DNA of 64,000 nucleotides from a bacterium (GTDB taxonomy: Bacteria; Bacteroidota; Ignavibacteria; Ignavibacteriales; Ignavibacteriaceae), in contig JADJWC010000001.1 in NCBI GenBank assembly GCA_016716565.1, forward strand, positions 806,001-870,000. The letters are read 5' to 3'. Within the stretch, counting starts at the first letter, position 1. Each line of letters opens with the position of its first letter. The position numbers and the translations under genes are program-made. Below are positions 1 to 8,089 of this stretch, piece by piece. Under the pieces are notes generated by a model that worked only from the letters and a program-made list of their open reading frames with translations, did no database searches and was not told the origin of the DNA.

Positions 1-1
1 T

Positions 2-1213
2 TGGTCAGTGAGCGATGTTTTAACAACACCAACAAAAAGTTTCATAACTAATACTGATTATATTTTACAACCGGATGAATTTATCGTAATTGCAAAAGAT
101 ACATCGTTTAACTCGGCACATCCGGGAGTTACGGCAAAAGTATTCTTTGCGAATTTTGGTTCACTGGGAAATACTTCCGACGGAATAGTGGTATACGATT
201 TCAGAGATGGAATTATTGACAGCTTGTTTTACCGTTCATCGTGGGGCGGGGGAAGAGGGCTTTCACTTGAAAGAATTTCTCTTGAAGAATCAACTAGCGA
301 CAGCACAAACTGGACAACATCACTAAGTATTAAAGGATGCACACCGGGTGAACCGAACTCAATTGGAAATGTTCCCGATTACAGCAGGAATGATCTTGTT
401 ATCAATGAAATAATGTTCGATCCGGGAGAGAACAATTCAGAGTTTATTGAATTTCTGAACTTAAGCGGCGATTCATTAAATGTCGGTGGATGGAAGATTG
501 AAGATGAGAATGGAAATAATTTTACCTTATCGAATATCCCGCTGATAATTCCGGATAACTCTTTCTTCATTCTTGCCGCTGATTCGCTTGTCGAAGTGAG
601 ATATGATCTTAATGAAAATACCTCGCGAACTATTCTCGGAGTTTCGAGTCTGGGTCTTGTAAATACCGGTGAATTAATTCTTTTAAAAGATGTAAAAGGA
701 AATGTAATTGATTCAATTTGGTATTCCGATAAATGGCATAACGATAATTTTATTTCAACGAAGGATATTTCGCTGGAAAGAATAAATCCCAATCTTGGTG
801 CAAACGATGCAAACAACTGGAGCAGTTCAGTTGCACAAATCGGTGCAACTCCGGGAAAGCAGAATAGCATTTATACTGTTAATCCGAATATCGCATTAAA
901 CATTTCTGTTTCACCGAATCCATTTTCACCGGATGACGATGGTTTCGAAGATTTCACAATAATTAATTACAAATTGACTCAGGCAACATCACAGGTTCGT
1001 ATAAAAATTTTCGACAACAAAGGAAGGTTAGTGAGAACTCTCGCAAACAACCAGGCAAGCGGTTCCTCCGGTTCAATTATTTTTGACGGGATTGGAGATG
1101 ACGGTCAGGCATTAAGAATTGGAATTTACATTATTTTCCTCGAAGCTATAAATGAAGGTGCGGGTGTCGTCGAGACTATGAAAACTGTGGTGGTCGTTGC
1201 AAGGAAGTTATAA
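2..1213 (+). CDS. Lamin-tail-domain surface protein, 5'-truncated by window edge
   Basis: The reading frame is open to the left edge (codons TGG TCA precede the first possible GTG at position 8), so this is the C-terminal part of a longer gene. It shows the end of one lamin-tail-like domain (WSVSDV... FIVIA) and a complete second one starting near residue 128 (DLVINEIMFDP, then SEFIEFLNLSG and GGWKIED). The last ~100 residues form a FlgD-like/gliding C-terminal domain (SVSPNPFSPDDDG, IFDNKGRLVRTL). Such proteins are exported to the cell surface in Bacteroidota relatives. The tail is not the YPNPFNP type seen elsewhere in the window. The domain reading is good, the exact role unknown. A DinB-like gene follows after 21 bases. 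Confidence 0.75.
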   Translation, partial: WSVSDVLTTPTKSFITNTDYILQPDEFIVIAKDTSFNSAHPGVTAKVFFANFGSLGNTSDGIVVYDFRDGIIDSLFYRSSWGGGRGLSLERISLEESTSDSTNWTTSLSIKGCTPGEPNSIGNVPDYSRNDLVINEIMFDPGENNSEFIEFLNLSGDSLNVGGWKIEDENGNNFTLSNIPLIIPDNSFFILAADSLVEVRYDLNENTSRTILGVSSLGLVNTGELILLKDVKGNVIDSIWYSDKWHNDNFISTKDISLERINPNLGANDANNWSSSVAQIGATPGKQNSIYTVNPNIALNISVSPNPFSPDDDGFEDFTIINYKLTQATSQVRIKIFDNKGRLVRTLANNQASGSSGSIIFDGIGDDGQALRIGIYIIFLEAINEGAGVVETMKTVVVVARKL

Positions 1214-1234
1214 GCAAATCAAAAAGGATTTTAT

Positions 1235-1696
1235 TTGAAAGAAGAACTAAAAAAAGTTATTGACCGGTTACAGGAACACATCAATTTAGTTCCATTAGAA
1301 TTTCTGAAATATCCTGAAGGAGAACTGAGAAGAAAACCTGCACCCGACAAATGGTCTAAGAAAGAAATATTAGGACACCTCATTGACTCAGCGGCCAATA
1401 ACCATCACAGATTTATTAAAATTCAATTTATGCCCTCTCCGTTTTTAGTTGAATCATATGCTCAAAATGATTGGGTGAGAATCCAAAACTATAATCAAAA
1501 AGATACACAACAACTTGTCGAATTTTGGAGAACTTATAACGAACACATCATATACATAATGCAAAACACTCCGGATCAAAATCTTGATATTGAACTAAAA
1601 CCGCAGGATGCATTTGCAAAGGCTAACACTTTATTCTTGTTGATGAAAGATTATGTAGATCATATAGATCATCATTTAAAGCAGATTTTCAGCTAG
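1235..1696 (+). CDS. DinB superfamily protein
   Basis: This 153-residue helical protein carries the DinB_2 pattern: an N-terminal helix, PAPDKWSKKEILGHL, a His-rich second helix (DSAANNHHRF) and a C-terminal DHIDHH segment. These histidines are the expected metal-binding set of the DinB/YfiT fold. Family members are metal-dependent hydrolases or thiol transferases, and the substrate cannot be inferred here. The start is TTG, chosen because AAAAAGGATT lies just upstream and the DinB alignment begins at once. It follows the lamin-tail gene by 21 bases and may be co-transcribed with it. A 160-base gap without a gene follows. Confidence 0.72.
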   Translation: MKEELKKVIDRLQEHINLVPLEFLKYPEGELRRKPAPDKWSKKEILGHLIDSAANNHHRFIKIQFMPSPFLVESYAQNDWVRIQNYNQKDTQQLVEFWRTYNEHIIYIMQNTPDQNLDIELKPQDAFAKANTLFLLMKDYVDHIDHHLKQIFS

Positions 1697-1859
1697 AACT
1701 GCATTTCTGAATCTATTCCCACAATTTTTTCCACTTCTGAACGTTTCTATCCATATTTTAAATAATTTTTTCACACGACGGAACTTCATAGCTAAACACT
1801 GTGTTATAACTTTTGTTCATTAAGTATTTAGTTTCAACAATTCATAAAAGGATAAAAAA

Positions 1860-2546
1860 ATGAAGTTCAGAAATCTTATTTTAGCTCTTGCAGTGTCAAT
1901 AACTGCATTTACTTTCGTTGGCTGTGATGATGAAGAGGATCCAATGCAGCCGGTTCCATCAAATTCTTCAACAATGGTAATTCACGCATCTCCGGATGCA
2001 CCAGGTGTTGATATACTAGTTGATAATACAGTTGCCGGTACAAACTTGACTTACTTGCAGAATACTCCTTACCTGACCTTACCAAGCGGTACAAGGAATA
2101 TTAAAGTTAATGTTACAGGTACAGCTACTACAGTAATAGAAGGCAATATCAATTTTGAAAAAGATAAATCTTATTCAATTTTCGCAGTAAACTCTGTTGC
2201 AAGTATTGAGCCGTTAGTTCTCGAAGATAATTTGGCAGCGCCAGCATCTGGGAAAGCTCATGTCAGATTTATTCACCTATCTCCTGATGCACCAGCAGTT
2301 GATATTACTCTTGCCGATGGTACAGTAGTTTTCGGTAATGTAGCATTCAAAGGATACACTGCTTTTACTCCGCTTGATGCCGGAACTTATAACTTGCAGG
2401 TAAGACTCGCTGGAACTTCAACAGTTGTGCTTGATTTGGGTAGCATCACACTTACATCTGGTGATATCTACACAGCATATGCAAGAGGTTTTGTAGCCGG
2501 AACTGGTAATCAGGAATTAGGTGCAGCAATCATCGTTAATAATTAA
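1860..2546 (+). CDS. DUF4397-domain lipoprotein
   Basis: A 228-residue protein with a lipoprotein signal peptide (hydrophobic segment ending TFVGC, Cys ~22) followed by the acidic stretch DDEEDP. The mature part holds two DUF4397 units, each opening with a near-identical motif (VIHASPDAPGVDI at ~40 and FIHLSPDAPAVDI at ~136). DUF4397 is a beta-sandwich domain common in surface lipoproteins, of unknown function. The acidic residues after the lipid-carrying Cys resemble the surface lipoprotein export signal known from Bacteroidota, so an outer-surface location is likely by inference. It is a monocistronic unit closed by a clear hairpin terminator. Confidence 0.85.
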   Translation: MKFRNLILALAVSITAFTFVGCDDEEDPMQPVPSNSSTMVIHASPDAPGVDILVDNTVAGTNLTYLQNTPYLTLPSGTRNIKVNVTGTATTVIEGNINFEKDKSYSIFAVNSVASIEPLVLEDNLAAPASGKAHVRFIHLSPDAPAVDITLADGTVVFGNVAFKGYTAFTPLDAGTYNLQVRLAGTSTVVLDLGSITLTSGDIYTAYARGFVAGTGNQELGAAIIVNN

Positions 2547-2572
2547 TTTTCAATAATTTTCACTTAGCTAAG

Positions 2573-2611
2573 CCGGATTGCATAATAATGCGATCCGGTA
2601 TTTTTATTTTT
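2573..2611 (+). terminator. Rho-independent terminator after DUF4397 gene
   Basis: Inverted repeat CCGGATTGCA / TGCGATCCGG (one G-U type mismatch) with a six-base loop, followed by a T-rich run (TATTTTTATTTTT). It separates the lipoprotein gene from the MlaF-like gene. Confidence 0.8.
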
Positions 2612-2672
2612 AAATCCTGCTTATAATACTCCTGTCTTTTATCTATTTTAAAGAAGATAATTAATTACATCT

Positions 2673-3401
2673 ATGATAGAAATAAAGAATCTCCACAAAT
2701 CATTTAACAGCAACAAAGTTCTTCAGGGAGTAAATCTTGAAATTGAAACCGGAGAAACTTTAGTGATTATCGGCAGAAGCGGATGTGGTAAGAGTGTTTT
2801 AATAAAGCATATTGTTGGTCTGCTTTATCCGGATGAAGGTTATGTAAAAGTGGAAGGCCAGAGAGTCGATGAACTTAGTATGAAGGAACTTTATAATCTG
2901 AGAAGTAAGTTCGGTTTTTTATTCCAGGGTTCCGCGCTTTTCGATTCAATGACAGTCGAAGAAAATATTGCACTGCCGCTGGTTGAATCCGGGAAAAAAT
3001 TTTCAAGAATGGAACTTGATAAAAAAATTGCAGAAAAACTTGAATTGGTCGGAATGGCTGGAGTTCAAAACCTGAAACCCGCCGAACTTTCCGGTGGAAT
3101 GAAAAAAAGAGTTGGACTTGCTCGTGCCCTTATTACTGATCCCGATTATATTTTTTATGACGAACCAACAACAGGGCTGGATCCTATTATGTCTGACTCG
3201 ATTGATGACCTGATAAAAGAACTGACTGAAAAATTAAATGCAACTTCGGTAGTTGTAACTCACGATATGTACAGCGTAAAAAATGTTGCTAACAATGTTG
3301 CAATGATGCATGAGGGAAAAATTTATTTCCTTGGTTCTCCTGCCGAGCTAATCTCTTCTAATGATAGAATTATAAAAGAGTTTATACAGAGAACAGAATA
3401 A
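2673..3401 (+). CDS. MlaF-type ABC transporter ATPase (phospholipid/MCE transport)
   Basis: 242-residue ATPase with Walker A GRSGCGKS (34-41), Q-loop FLFQGSALFDSMTV, signature LSGGM, Walker B YIFYDEPTTGLDP and switch His (VVTHD). The 'FQGSALFDSMTV' Q-loop and 'LSGGMKKRVGLARAL' are typical of MlaF/Ttg2A, the ATPase of MCE systems that move phospholipids between the membranes. The usual partner permease MlaE and the MCE protein MlaD are not adjacent: a terminator lies upstream and an opposite-strand gene downstream. The start is the only ATG that precedes the IEIKNLHKSF strand. The subfamily call is confident, but the partners must lie elsewhere in the genome. Confidence 0.85.
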   Translation: MIEIKNLHKSFNSNKVLQGVNLEIETGETLVIIGRSGCGKSVLIKHIVGLLYPDEGYVKVEGQRVDELSMKELYNLRSKFGFLFQGSALFDSMTVEENIALPLVESGKKFSRMELDKKIAEKLELVGMAGVQNLKPAELSGGMKKRVGLARALITDPDYIFYDEPTTGLDPIMSDSIDDLIKELTEKLNATSVVVTHDMYSVKNVANNVAMMHEGKIYFLGSPAELISSNDRIIKEFIQRTE

Positions 3402-3425
3402 AAAAGGCGAAGAAAATTCTTCGCC
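3400..3425 (-). terminator. Terminator for the outer-membrane protein gene
   Basis: Perfect 9-bp stem GGCGAAGAA / TTCTTCGCC. Read on the minus strand it is followed by TTTTTATTC, placing it as the terminator of the minus-strand barrel gene. It abuts the stop of the plus-strand MlaF gene, so it may also damp read-through in the other direction. Confidence 0.75.
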
Positions 3426-3450
3426 CTACTTAATAATCTGAATAATTTAT

Positions 3451-4278
3451 TTACTGTCCTAAAGGAAAGTTCACACCAATATTTACAGAAATATAACTTG
3501 GCTTCTCAGATTCTTCTTCATATTCCTCCTGAGCAACCCCACTCACTTTACTAACTATACCCGGGTCATAAGTGTATTCAACAGTAGGTCCTTCACTGAA
3601 TAAGATTGCATACTCAACAGCTGCCTGTAATACAACAGAACCAAGCATCATATAAAAACCTACAGCAGGTACAACACCGAATCCTGTATTACTGAAGCTT
3701 TCATCTAAAACAAATGGTTCTCCTCCAAATTCATATTCTTCAGTCCAATTAACCGCATAGGTTTGGAAGAAAACTCCGAGTGCAGCACCGATATAAGGTT
3801 TGAATGATCCATTTGTTGAAAACAGATAATAAGCACCAAGCAAGATCGGTATCTGTGAGTAGGTGTCTTCATATTTGTATGAAAATCCAGCTTCACTACC
3901 TTCTTCAGTTTGAGTACCAAAATTTATATAACCTACGCGTAAAGCAATCAGGAATGAAGTTGAGACTAGATATGAACCAACAACGTGTCCGGAAAATCCT
4001 GTTCCGGCGACGTGTTTAAATCCATCATCACTTCCCATTGGAAATGAAACATCGGCAAGTATTCCCAGCATTATCATTCCCTTTACGAATTCTCTCATGT
4101 CTGCTGGTGGGGCTGAGGTTACAGGAATGTTGAGCTTGAGGTTTTGCTCGATGTTTTTATTGATAATTGAACTTGTAGTTTCACCAGTAATTTCAGCAGG
4201 TAATTTTAGTTTTAACTCTGCGAAAGTTAAAGATGAGACAAAAAGAAATGTGAAAAGAACCAGAAAAATTTTCTTCAT
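3451..4278 (-). CDS. Outer-membrane beta-barrel protein
   Basis: 275 residues beginning with a signal peptide (MKKIFLVLFTFLFVSSLTFA). The mature part has alternating aromatic and glycine-rich strands (SFLIALRVGYINFG, YSQIPILLGAYYLF, PYIGAALGVFFQTY, VVPAVGFYMMLG) and ends SVNIGVNFPLGQ, as in small OmpA-like or porin-like barrels. There is no peptidoglycan-binding domain. The start has a strong AGGAGG ribosome-binding site 6 bases upstream. It is monocistronic with its own terminator. Function beyond an outer-membrane barrel cannot be read from the sequence. Confidence 0.75.
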   Translation of the reverse strand: MKKIFLVLFTFLFVSSLTFAELKLKLPAEITGETTSSIINKNIEQNLKLNIPVTSAPPADMREFVKGMIMLGILADVSFPMGSDDGFKHVAGTGFSGHVVGSYLVSTSFLIALRVGYINFGTQTEEGSEAGFSYKYEDTYSQIPILLGAYYLFSTNGSFKPYIGAALGVFFQTYAVNWTEEYEFGGEPFVLDESFSNTGFGVVPAVGFYMMLGSVVLQAAVEYAILFSEGPTVEYTYDPGIVSKVSGVAQEEYEEESEKPSYISVNIGVNFPLGQ

Positions 4279-4431
4279 AACAGCCTCCTATGTTATTGAT
4301 AAATAGTTTAACGTTGCATATTATTTAGCAACAGTTAAAAATATGAAATAGTGTATAAAAGTCAAACAATTTTTGGCTCTTTGCATCTGAAAGGATAATT
4401 TTTATATTGAGCTTTAAAAGAAGGAACAACA

Positions 4432-4857
4432 ATGGAAAACATTAAAGAAATACTGCACAACCGTGAAATATTCACTGTTGAAAAGGGGAGTACTATCAAA
4501 GATGTAGTTTACTATATGGCAGAAAAGAAAGTTGGTCTCGTTCCTGTCATGGAGGATGGAAAGCTGGTTGGAGTTTTTTCTGAAAGAGATCTGGTCAGAC
4601 GTGTTATTGCACAAAATAGAAGTCTTGACGAAACCAAAGTCGAAGATGTGATGAGTACCAAGCTGCTTATTGCTGATATCGGTGAAGCGAACGAATCTGT
4701 ACTTGCTAAAATGAAGGAAGCAAATACAAGACACATTCTGATAATTGAAAATGAAAAGCTGGTTGGTGTATTGGCGATGAGGGATTTGCTGGAACTTGAT
4801 TTATCCGCGGCTAGAAGAACAGTTGAAGTTCTTAACAACTACATATATTCAAAATAA
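4432..4857 (+). CDS. CBS-domain pair protein
   Basis: 141 residues made of two CBS motifs: the first at about 8-60 (EKGSTIKDVVYYMAEKKVG, LVGVFSERDLVRR) and the second at about 73-130 (VEDVMSTKLLIAD, RHILIIE, LVGVLAMRDLLE). A CBS pair folds as a Bateman module that binds adenine nucleotides (AMP, ATP, SAM). No effector domain is attached, so it probably acts as a stand-alone energy-sensing regulator. It is preceded by an AAGAAGGAAC ribosome-binding site. A possible promoter-like TTTG with TATATTGA about 20 bases later lies at 4380-4410, but this is weak. Confidence 0.85.
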   Translation: MENIKEILHNREIFTVEKGSTIKDVVYYMAEKKVGLVPVMEDGKLVGVFSERDLVRRVIAQNRSLDETKVEDVMSTKLLIADIGEANESVLAKMKEANTRHILIIENEKLVGVLAMRDLLELDLSAARRTVEVLNNYIYSK

Positions 4858-4866
4858 AATATAAAA

Positions 4867-5817
4867 TTAATCATCAGCAACAATCCTTGTTCCGCATTCG
4901 GAATTGCTGAGCTGTGTTGATTCAGTAATTATTGTTTCCTTCCCCCCGTTTTTAATAAACCGGATTGCAGATAAAATTTTTGGTCCCATACTACCGTCCG
5001 CAAACTCACCTTCTTCCAAATATTTCTCAGCTTCAACCACAGTAATCTTTTCAAGTTTTTGCTGATTTGGCTTGTGGAAATTAAGGTAAACATTCGGAAC
5101 ATCGGTAAGTATATAAAATGCATCTGCGTTAATTTCTGCTGCAAGCAATGATGAAGCAAGATCTTTGTCAATTACAGCTTCCACACCAACAAGATTTTTC
5201 TTTCCATCTAAATAAACAGGAACACCGCCGCCTCCTGCAGCAATCACGATATTGCCGCGTTTAACCAAATCACGAATTACCTTTTTATTTAGAATGTCAA
5301 TTGGATCTGGTGAAGGAACGACTCTTCTCCAGCCTCTTTTTCTCGGATCTTCTTTGAAAATAAATCCTCCTGATTTTGCCAGAAGGTCCGCTTCTTCTTT
5401 CAGATAAAATCTGCCGACAGGTTTTGTTGGTTCGATAAATGCCTGATCATTCTTATCTACGAGCACCTGGGTAATTACAGTTACTACATTCTTTCTGATC
5501 TTATGCTCGCGGAGAATATTCTTTACCTGTCTTTCAATCATATATCCGATTCCACCCTGCGAATCTGCAACACAAATATCAAGAGGCATTTGAGGAATTT
5601 TATATTCTTTATAACCTGCTTCGTTTCTTAACATAATATTTCCAACCTGCGGACCGTTACCATGAGTTATAACTAGCTCATAACCATCTTTAAGAAGTTT
5701 TAGAAGATGTAAACAGGTGTCATAAGTATTCTTTTCCTGCTGCTGGATTGTACCAACTTCATTACCTCTAAGGAGAGCATTTCCGCCAAGTGCAACTACT
5801 GCTATTTTTTTATTCAT
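4867..5817 (-). CDS. arcC: Carbamate kinase
   Basis: 316 residues with all carbamate kinase hallmarks: KKIAVVALGGNALLR at the N-terminus, ITHGNGPQVG, RGWRRVVPSPDP, AAGGGGVPV and DGSMGPKI near the end. The enzyme makes ATP and carbamate from carbamoyl phosphate (or the reverse). The ATG at 5817 was preferred over a TTG 18 bases upstream, because the conserved first strand follows it directly. No arginine deiminase or ornithine transcarbamylase is adjacent, so the pathway (arginine, agmatine or purine breakdown) is open. A repeat lies just upstream. Confidence 0.92.
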   Translation of the reverse strand: MNKKIAVVALGGNALLRGNEVGTIQQQEKNTYDTCLHLLKLLKDGYELVITHGNGPQVGNIMLRNEAGYKEYKIPQMPLDICVADSQGGIGYMIERQVKNILREHKIRKNVVTVITQVLVDKNDQAFIEPTKPVGRFYLKEEADLLAKSGGFIFKEDPRKRGWRRVVPSPDPIDILNKKVIRDLVKRGNIVIAAGGGGVPVYLDGKKNLVGVEAVIDKDLASSLLAAEINADAFYILTDVPNVYLNFHKPNQQKLEKITVVEAEKYLEEGEFADGSMGPKILSAIRFIKNGGKETIITESTQLSNSECGTRIVADD

Positions 5818-5897
5818 ATAAGATTTACTTAACAATCAATTTCAAAAATGAGGCGTAAATTTAAGCAGGGATTACTGCAATTAAAATGATTATGTGT

Positions 5898-5960
5898 TTG
5901 TCACCCTGAACTTGTTTCAGGGTCTTTAGTTCAGATTCTGAAATAAATTCAGGATGACAA
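5898..5960. repeat. Dispersed hairpin repeat, copy 1
   Basis: Outer inverted ends TTGTCACCCTGAA / TTCAGGATGACAA enclose a second hairpin (CCCTGAACTTGTTTCAGGG). It belongs to the same family as the repeats near 39.5, 40.5, 48.7, 52.0 and 60.3-60.8 kb. Confidence 0.7.
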
Positions 5961-6031
5961 TGATAACTGGAATTATTTGGGTAGGCGGGTTTGATTTTTT
6001 ATGTTAATATTAGACAAAAGCAAAAATAACT

Positions 6032-6634
6032 GTGAATAGCAAAGAAAACTTCAATCCGAAAGAACTTCTGAAGCCCGAAAATATGATCCGGCTGTATGCG
6101 AGCGGTGCGTTTCCGATGGCTGATGCTGGGACTGGAAATATTAATTGGTATTTACCTGATGTTCGTACAATCATTCCACTCGATAATTACAACATACCCC
6201 GCTCCACAAAAAAAGCAATTGAAGATAAAAATTTCGAGATAAGATTTGATACTGACTTTGAAGGAGTTCTTGAAGGTTGTGCCGACAGAGAATCAACCTG
6301 GATATCTGAAGAACTGAAAGATGCTTATAGAAGATTAAAAAAACGCGGACACATTCACACAGTTGAAACGTGGAAAAACGGAAAGCTTGCCGGCGGACTT
6401 TACGGAGTTACATTCCGTGGTGCATTCTTTGGTGAAAGTATGTTCTCAAAAATTTCGCAAGCGTCCAAAGCGGCACTTGTTGCTTTGCTGAAACATTTGA
6501 AAGAAAAAGATTTTGTTCTTCTGGATGTGCAGTATATGACCGAGCACTTAAAAATGTTTGGTGCTATTGAAATTTCTTTTGAGGAATACACTAAGCTGCT
6601 GCATAGAGCTTATGTGAAAGTGTATGAGTTTTAA
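6032..6634 (+). CDS. aat: Leucyl/phenylalanyl-tRNA--protein transferase
   Basis: 200-residue Aat enzyme, which adds Leu or Phe to proteins with N-terminal Arg or Lys so that ClpS/ClpAP can degrade them (N-end rule). Motifs: LYASGAFPMAD, WYLPDVRTIIPL, HIHTVETWKNGKLAGGLYGV, FFGESMFSKISQASKAAL and LLDVQYMTEHLKMFGAIEI. The length is near the usual 200-240. The start is GTG and no stronger upstream alternative exists. It is flanked by a repeat upstream and a convergent lipoprotein gene downstream. Confidence 0.93.
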   Translation: MNSKENFNPKELLKPENMIRLYASGAFPMADAGTGNINWYLPDVRTIIPLDNYNIPRSTKKAIEDKNFEIRFDTDFEGVLEGCADRESTWISEELKDAYRRLKKRGHIHTVETWKNGKLAGGLYGVTFRGAFFGESMFSKISQASKAALVALLKHLKEKDFVLLDVQYMTEHLKMFGAIEISFEEYTKLLHRAYVKVYEF

Positions 6635-6698
6635 TATATCACAGTGTAACTGTGAATGACTTTAACTAATTATTTCTTATTTTCAAAAAAGTAAAATT

Positions 6699-8021
6699 TT
6701 AATTAGTTCTTTTACCGAGCACTATAATTGCATCTGTCCCCAATTCCCCTACCGCACAAATAGTGTTCCCCTTAATTTCAATTGAACTAAAAATTGCACC
6801 GGTTGAAATTTGACCAAATGTTGTCCAATCAACACCATTATAATGTGCTATTAATCCAAGTGTTCCACATACAACAATATCATTTAATGCAGAACCTCTA
6901 ACACACGAAATATAATACTGAAATGAAATATCAGGAATTTCCTGCCAATCTCCGGTCTTATTTGTAAATAGTTTATTCCCTGCCACATAGATTGGAAATG
7001 ATTTGTTTGTCCAAACAGAACTCAAATCAGAATTTATACTCCAATTTAAATCCTGAACTATATTTTGATCATTTATTCTTAATAACTTGGTTTCATCTTG
7101 AGGTTGCAGATGCAATCCTGTAATGTATTTAATTTGTTCATCATCGATTGGTTCTATAGTTCCCCAAATATCTGATAAATATGTCTCAGTTCCACTTTCA
7201 ATTTCATTCCATCCGGAATTAGTTATGTGATAAATTGCACCATTCCTCCCGACACAGAAAATATTATCCTCATTGTATGCGTACATTTGAATAACTTGGC
7301 CATCAAAACTCATATCTTTAATAAAGAATGCTTCTTCGATCCAAACTCCATTTACATTTTTCATTAGGTTTGCCGAGGAAGCAACATAAATATTATTATC
7401 AACTTCTTGAACTGTACAAACTTTCTTAGGAGAAGGCGGTGGTCTTGGATTACCATAATCACTCATTGGAACCTTAATTAATTTCCAATTGCTACCATCC
7501 CAAAATCCTGCGCCATAAACTTCATAATCAGTTTGTCCTGAAGAATCTGGTAGATATACCTCGCCAACAACCCAGATATAATTTTCATCAATTACAGAAA
7601 CGTCCCTTAGTACAGAATTGCCGTAATTTGGATTGCCATATGTAAATACCTGCCAGGTAAAATTTTGACTAGTAGGTGTGAGAGTATTAATAGTTAATTC
7701 TTCACTCCTGCTAACAACATAATCCTGTTGTTTCAATAATGCTGTAAATTTGTAATTAGTGTCTTCGGTTAAATCGGTTATCAGGAGAATAGTATCATTA
7801 CCAACTAGATTAAAAGATAGATTCATAGTATCGTCTTTTAGCAATTCAACTTGTCTTGAGCTAGAGTTATTAATTTCTATATATAGGTAAGCTTCTGTTA
7901 CAGAAATGTCAAATAATTTTAGGGATATACTTGCCCCGTTTTGAATTGGTGGTTCGGTTGTATCGCAGCTAATAAAGTAAACTAAGATAACGAATGAGAA
8001 AATTATTATTATGGTTTTCAT
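6699..8021 (-). CDS. Lipoprotein with propeller-like repeats
   Basis: 440 residues from the chosen ATG (MKTIIIIFSFVILVYFISC). A TTG eight codons upstream is possible but less likely. The lipobox Cys is followed by DTTEPP. Residues ~25-110 look like a fibronectin III/immunoglobulin-type domain (TEAYLYIEI, TDLTEDTNYKFTA). The rest is a chain of W- and G-rich strands (FWDGSNWKLI, NIFCVGRNGAIYH, YISCVRGSALNDIVVCG) that suggests a beta-propeller of BNR/Kelch type. It is likely a surface-exposed lipoprotein. No enzyme motif is visible and the function is unknown. It shares the CDxTEP start with the lipoprotein at 29176. Confidence 0.7.
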   Translation of the reverse strand: MKTIIIIFSFVILVYFISCDTTEPPIQNGASISLKLFDISVTEAYLYIEINNSSSRQVELLKDDTMNLSFNLVGNDTILLITDLTEDTNYKFTALLKQQDYVVSRSEELTINTLTPTSQNFTWQVFTYGNPNYGNSVLRDVSVIDENYIWVVGEVYLPDSSGQTDYEVYGAGFWDGSNWKLIKVPMSDYGNPRPPPSPKKVCTVQEVDNNIYVASSANLMKNVNGVWIEEAFFIKDMSFDGQVIQMYAYNEDNIFCVGRNGAIYHITNSGWNEIESGTETYLSDIWGTIEPIDDEQIKYITGLHLQPQDETKLLRINDQNIVQDLNWSINSDLSSVWTNKSFPIYVAGNKLFTNKTGDWQEIPDISFQYYISCVRGSALNDIVVCGTLGLIAHYNGVDWTTFGQISTGAIFSSIEIKGNTICAVGELGTDAIIVLGKRTN

Positions 8022-8053
8022 TTCCTTTAAAAATTTAAAAACCAATTATGTTA

Positions 8054-8075
8054 AAGTAGAGACGCATTGCGATGC
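8054..8075 (-). terminator. Hairpin after the M24 peptidase gene
   Basis: Perfect 9-bp stem GAGACGCAT / ATGCGTCTC with a 4-base loop between two minus-strand genes. On the minus strand it is followed by TACTTTAAC, a weak T tract, so it may be a terminator or a dispersed repeat. Confidence 0.5.
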
Positions 8076-8089
8076 GTCTCGACAAATTG

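Noticed and set aside
4097..4306. Plus-strand frame antisense to the barrel gene start
   Set aside because: It is antisense to the signal peptide and ribosome-binding site of a well-supported minus-strand gene.
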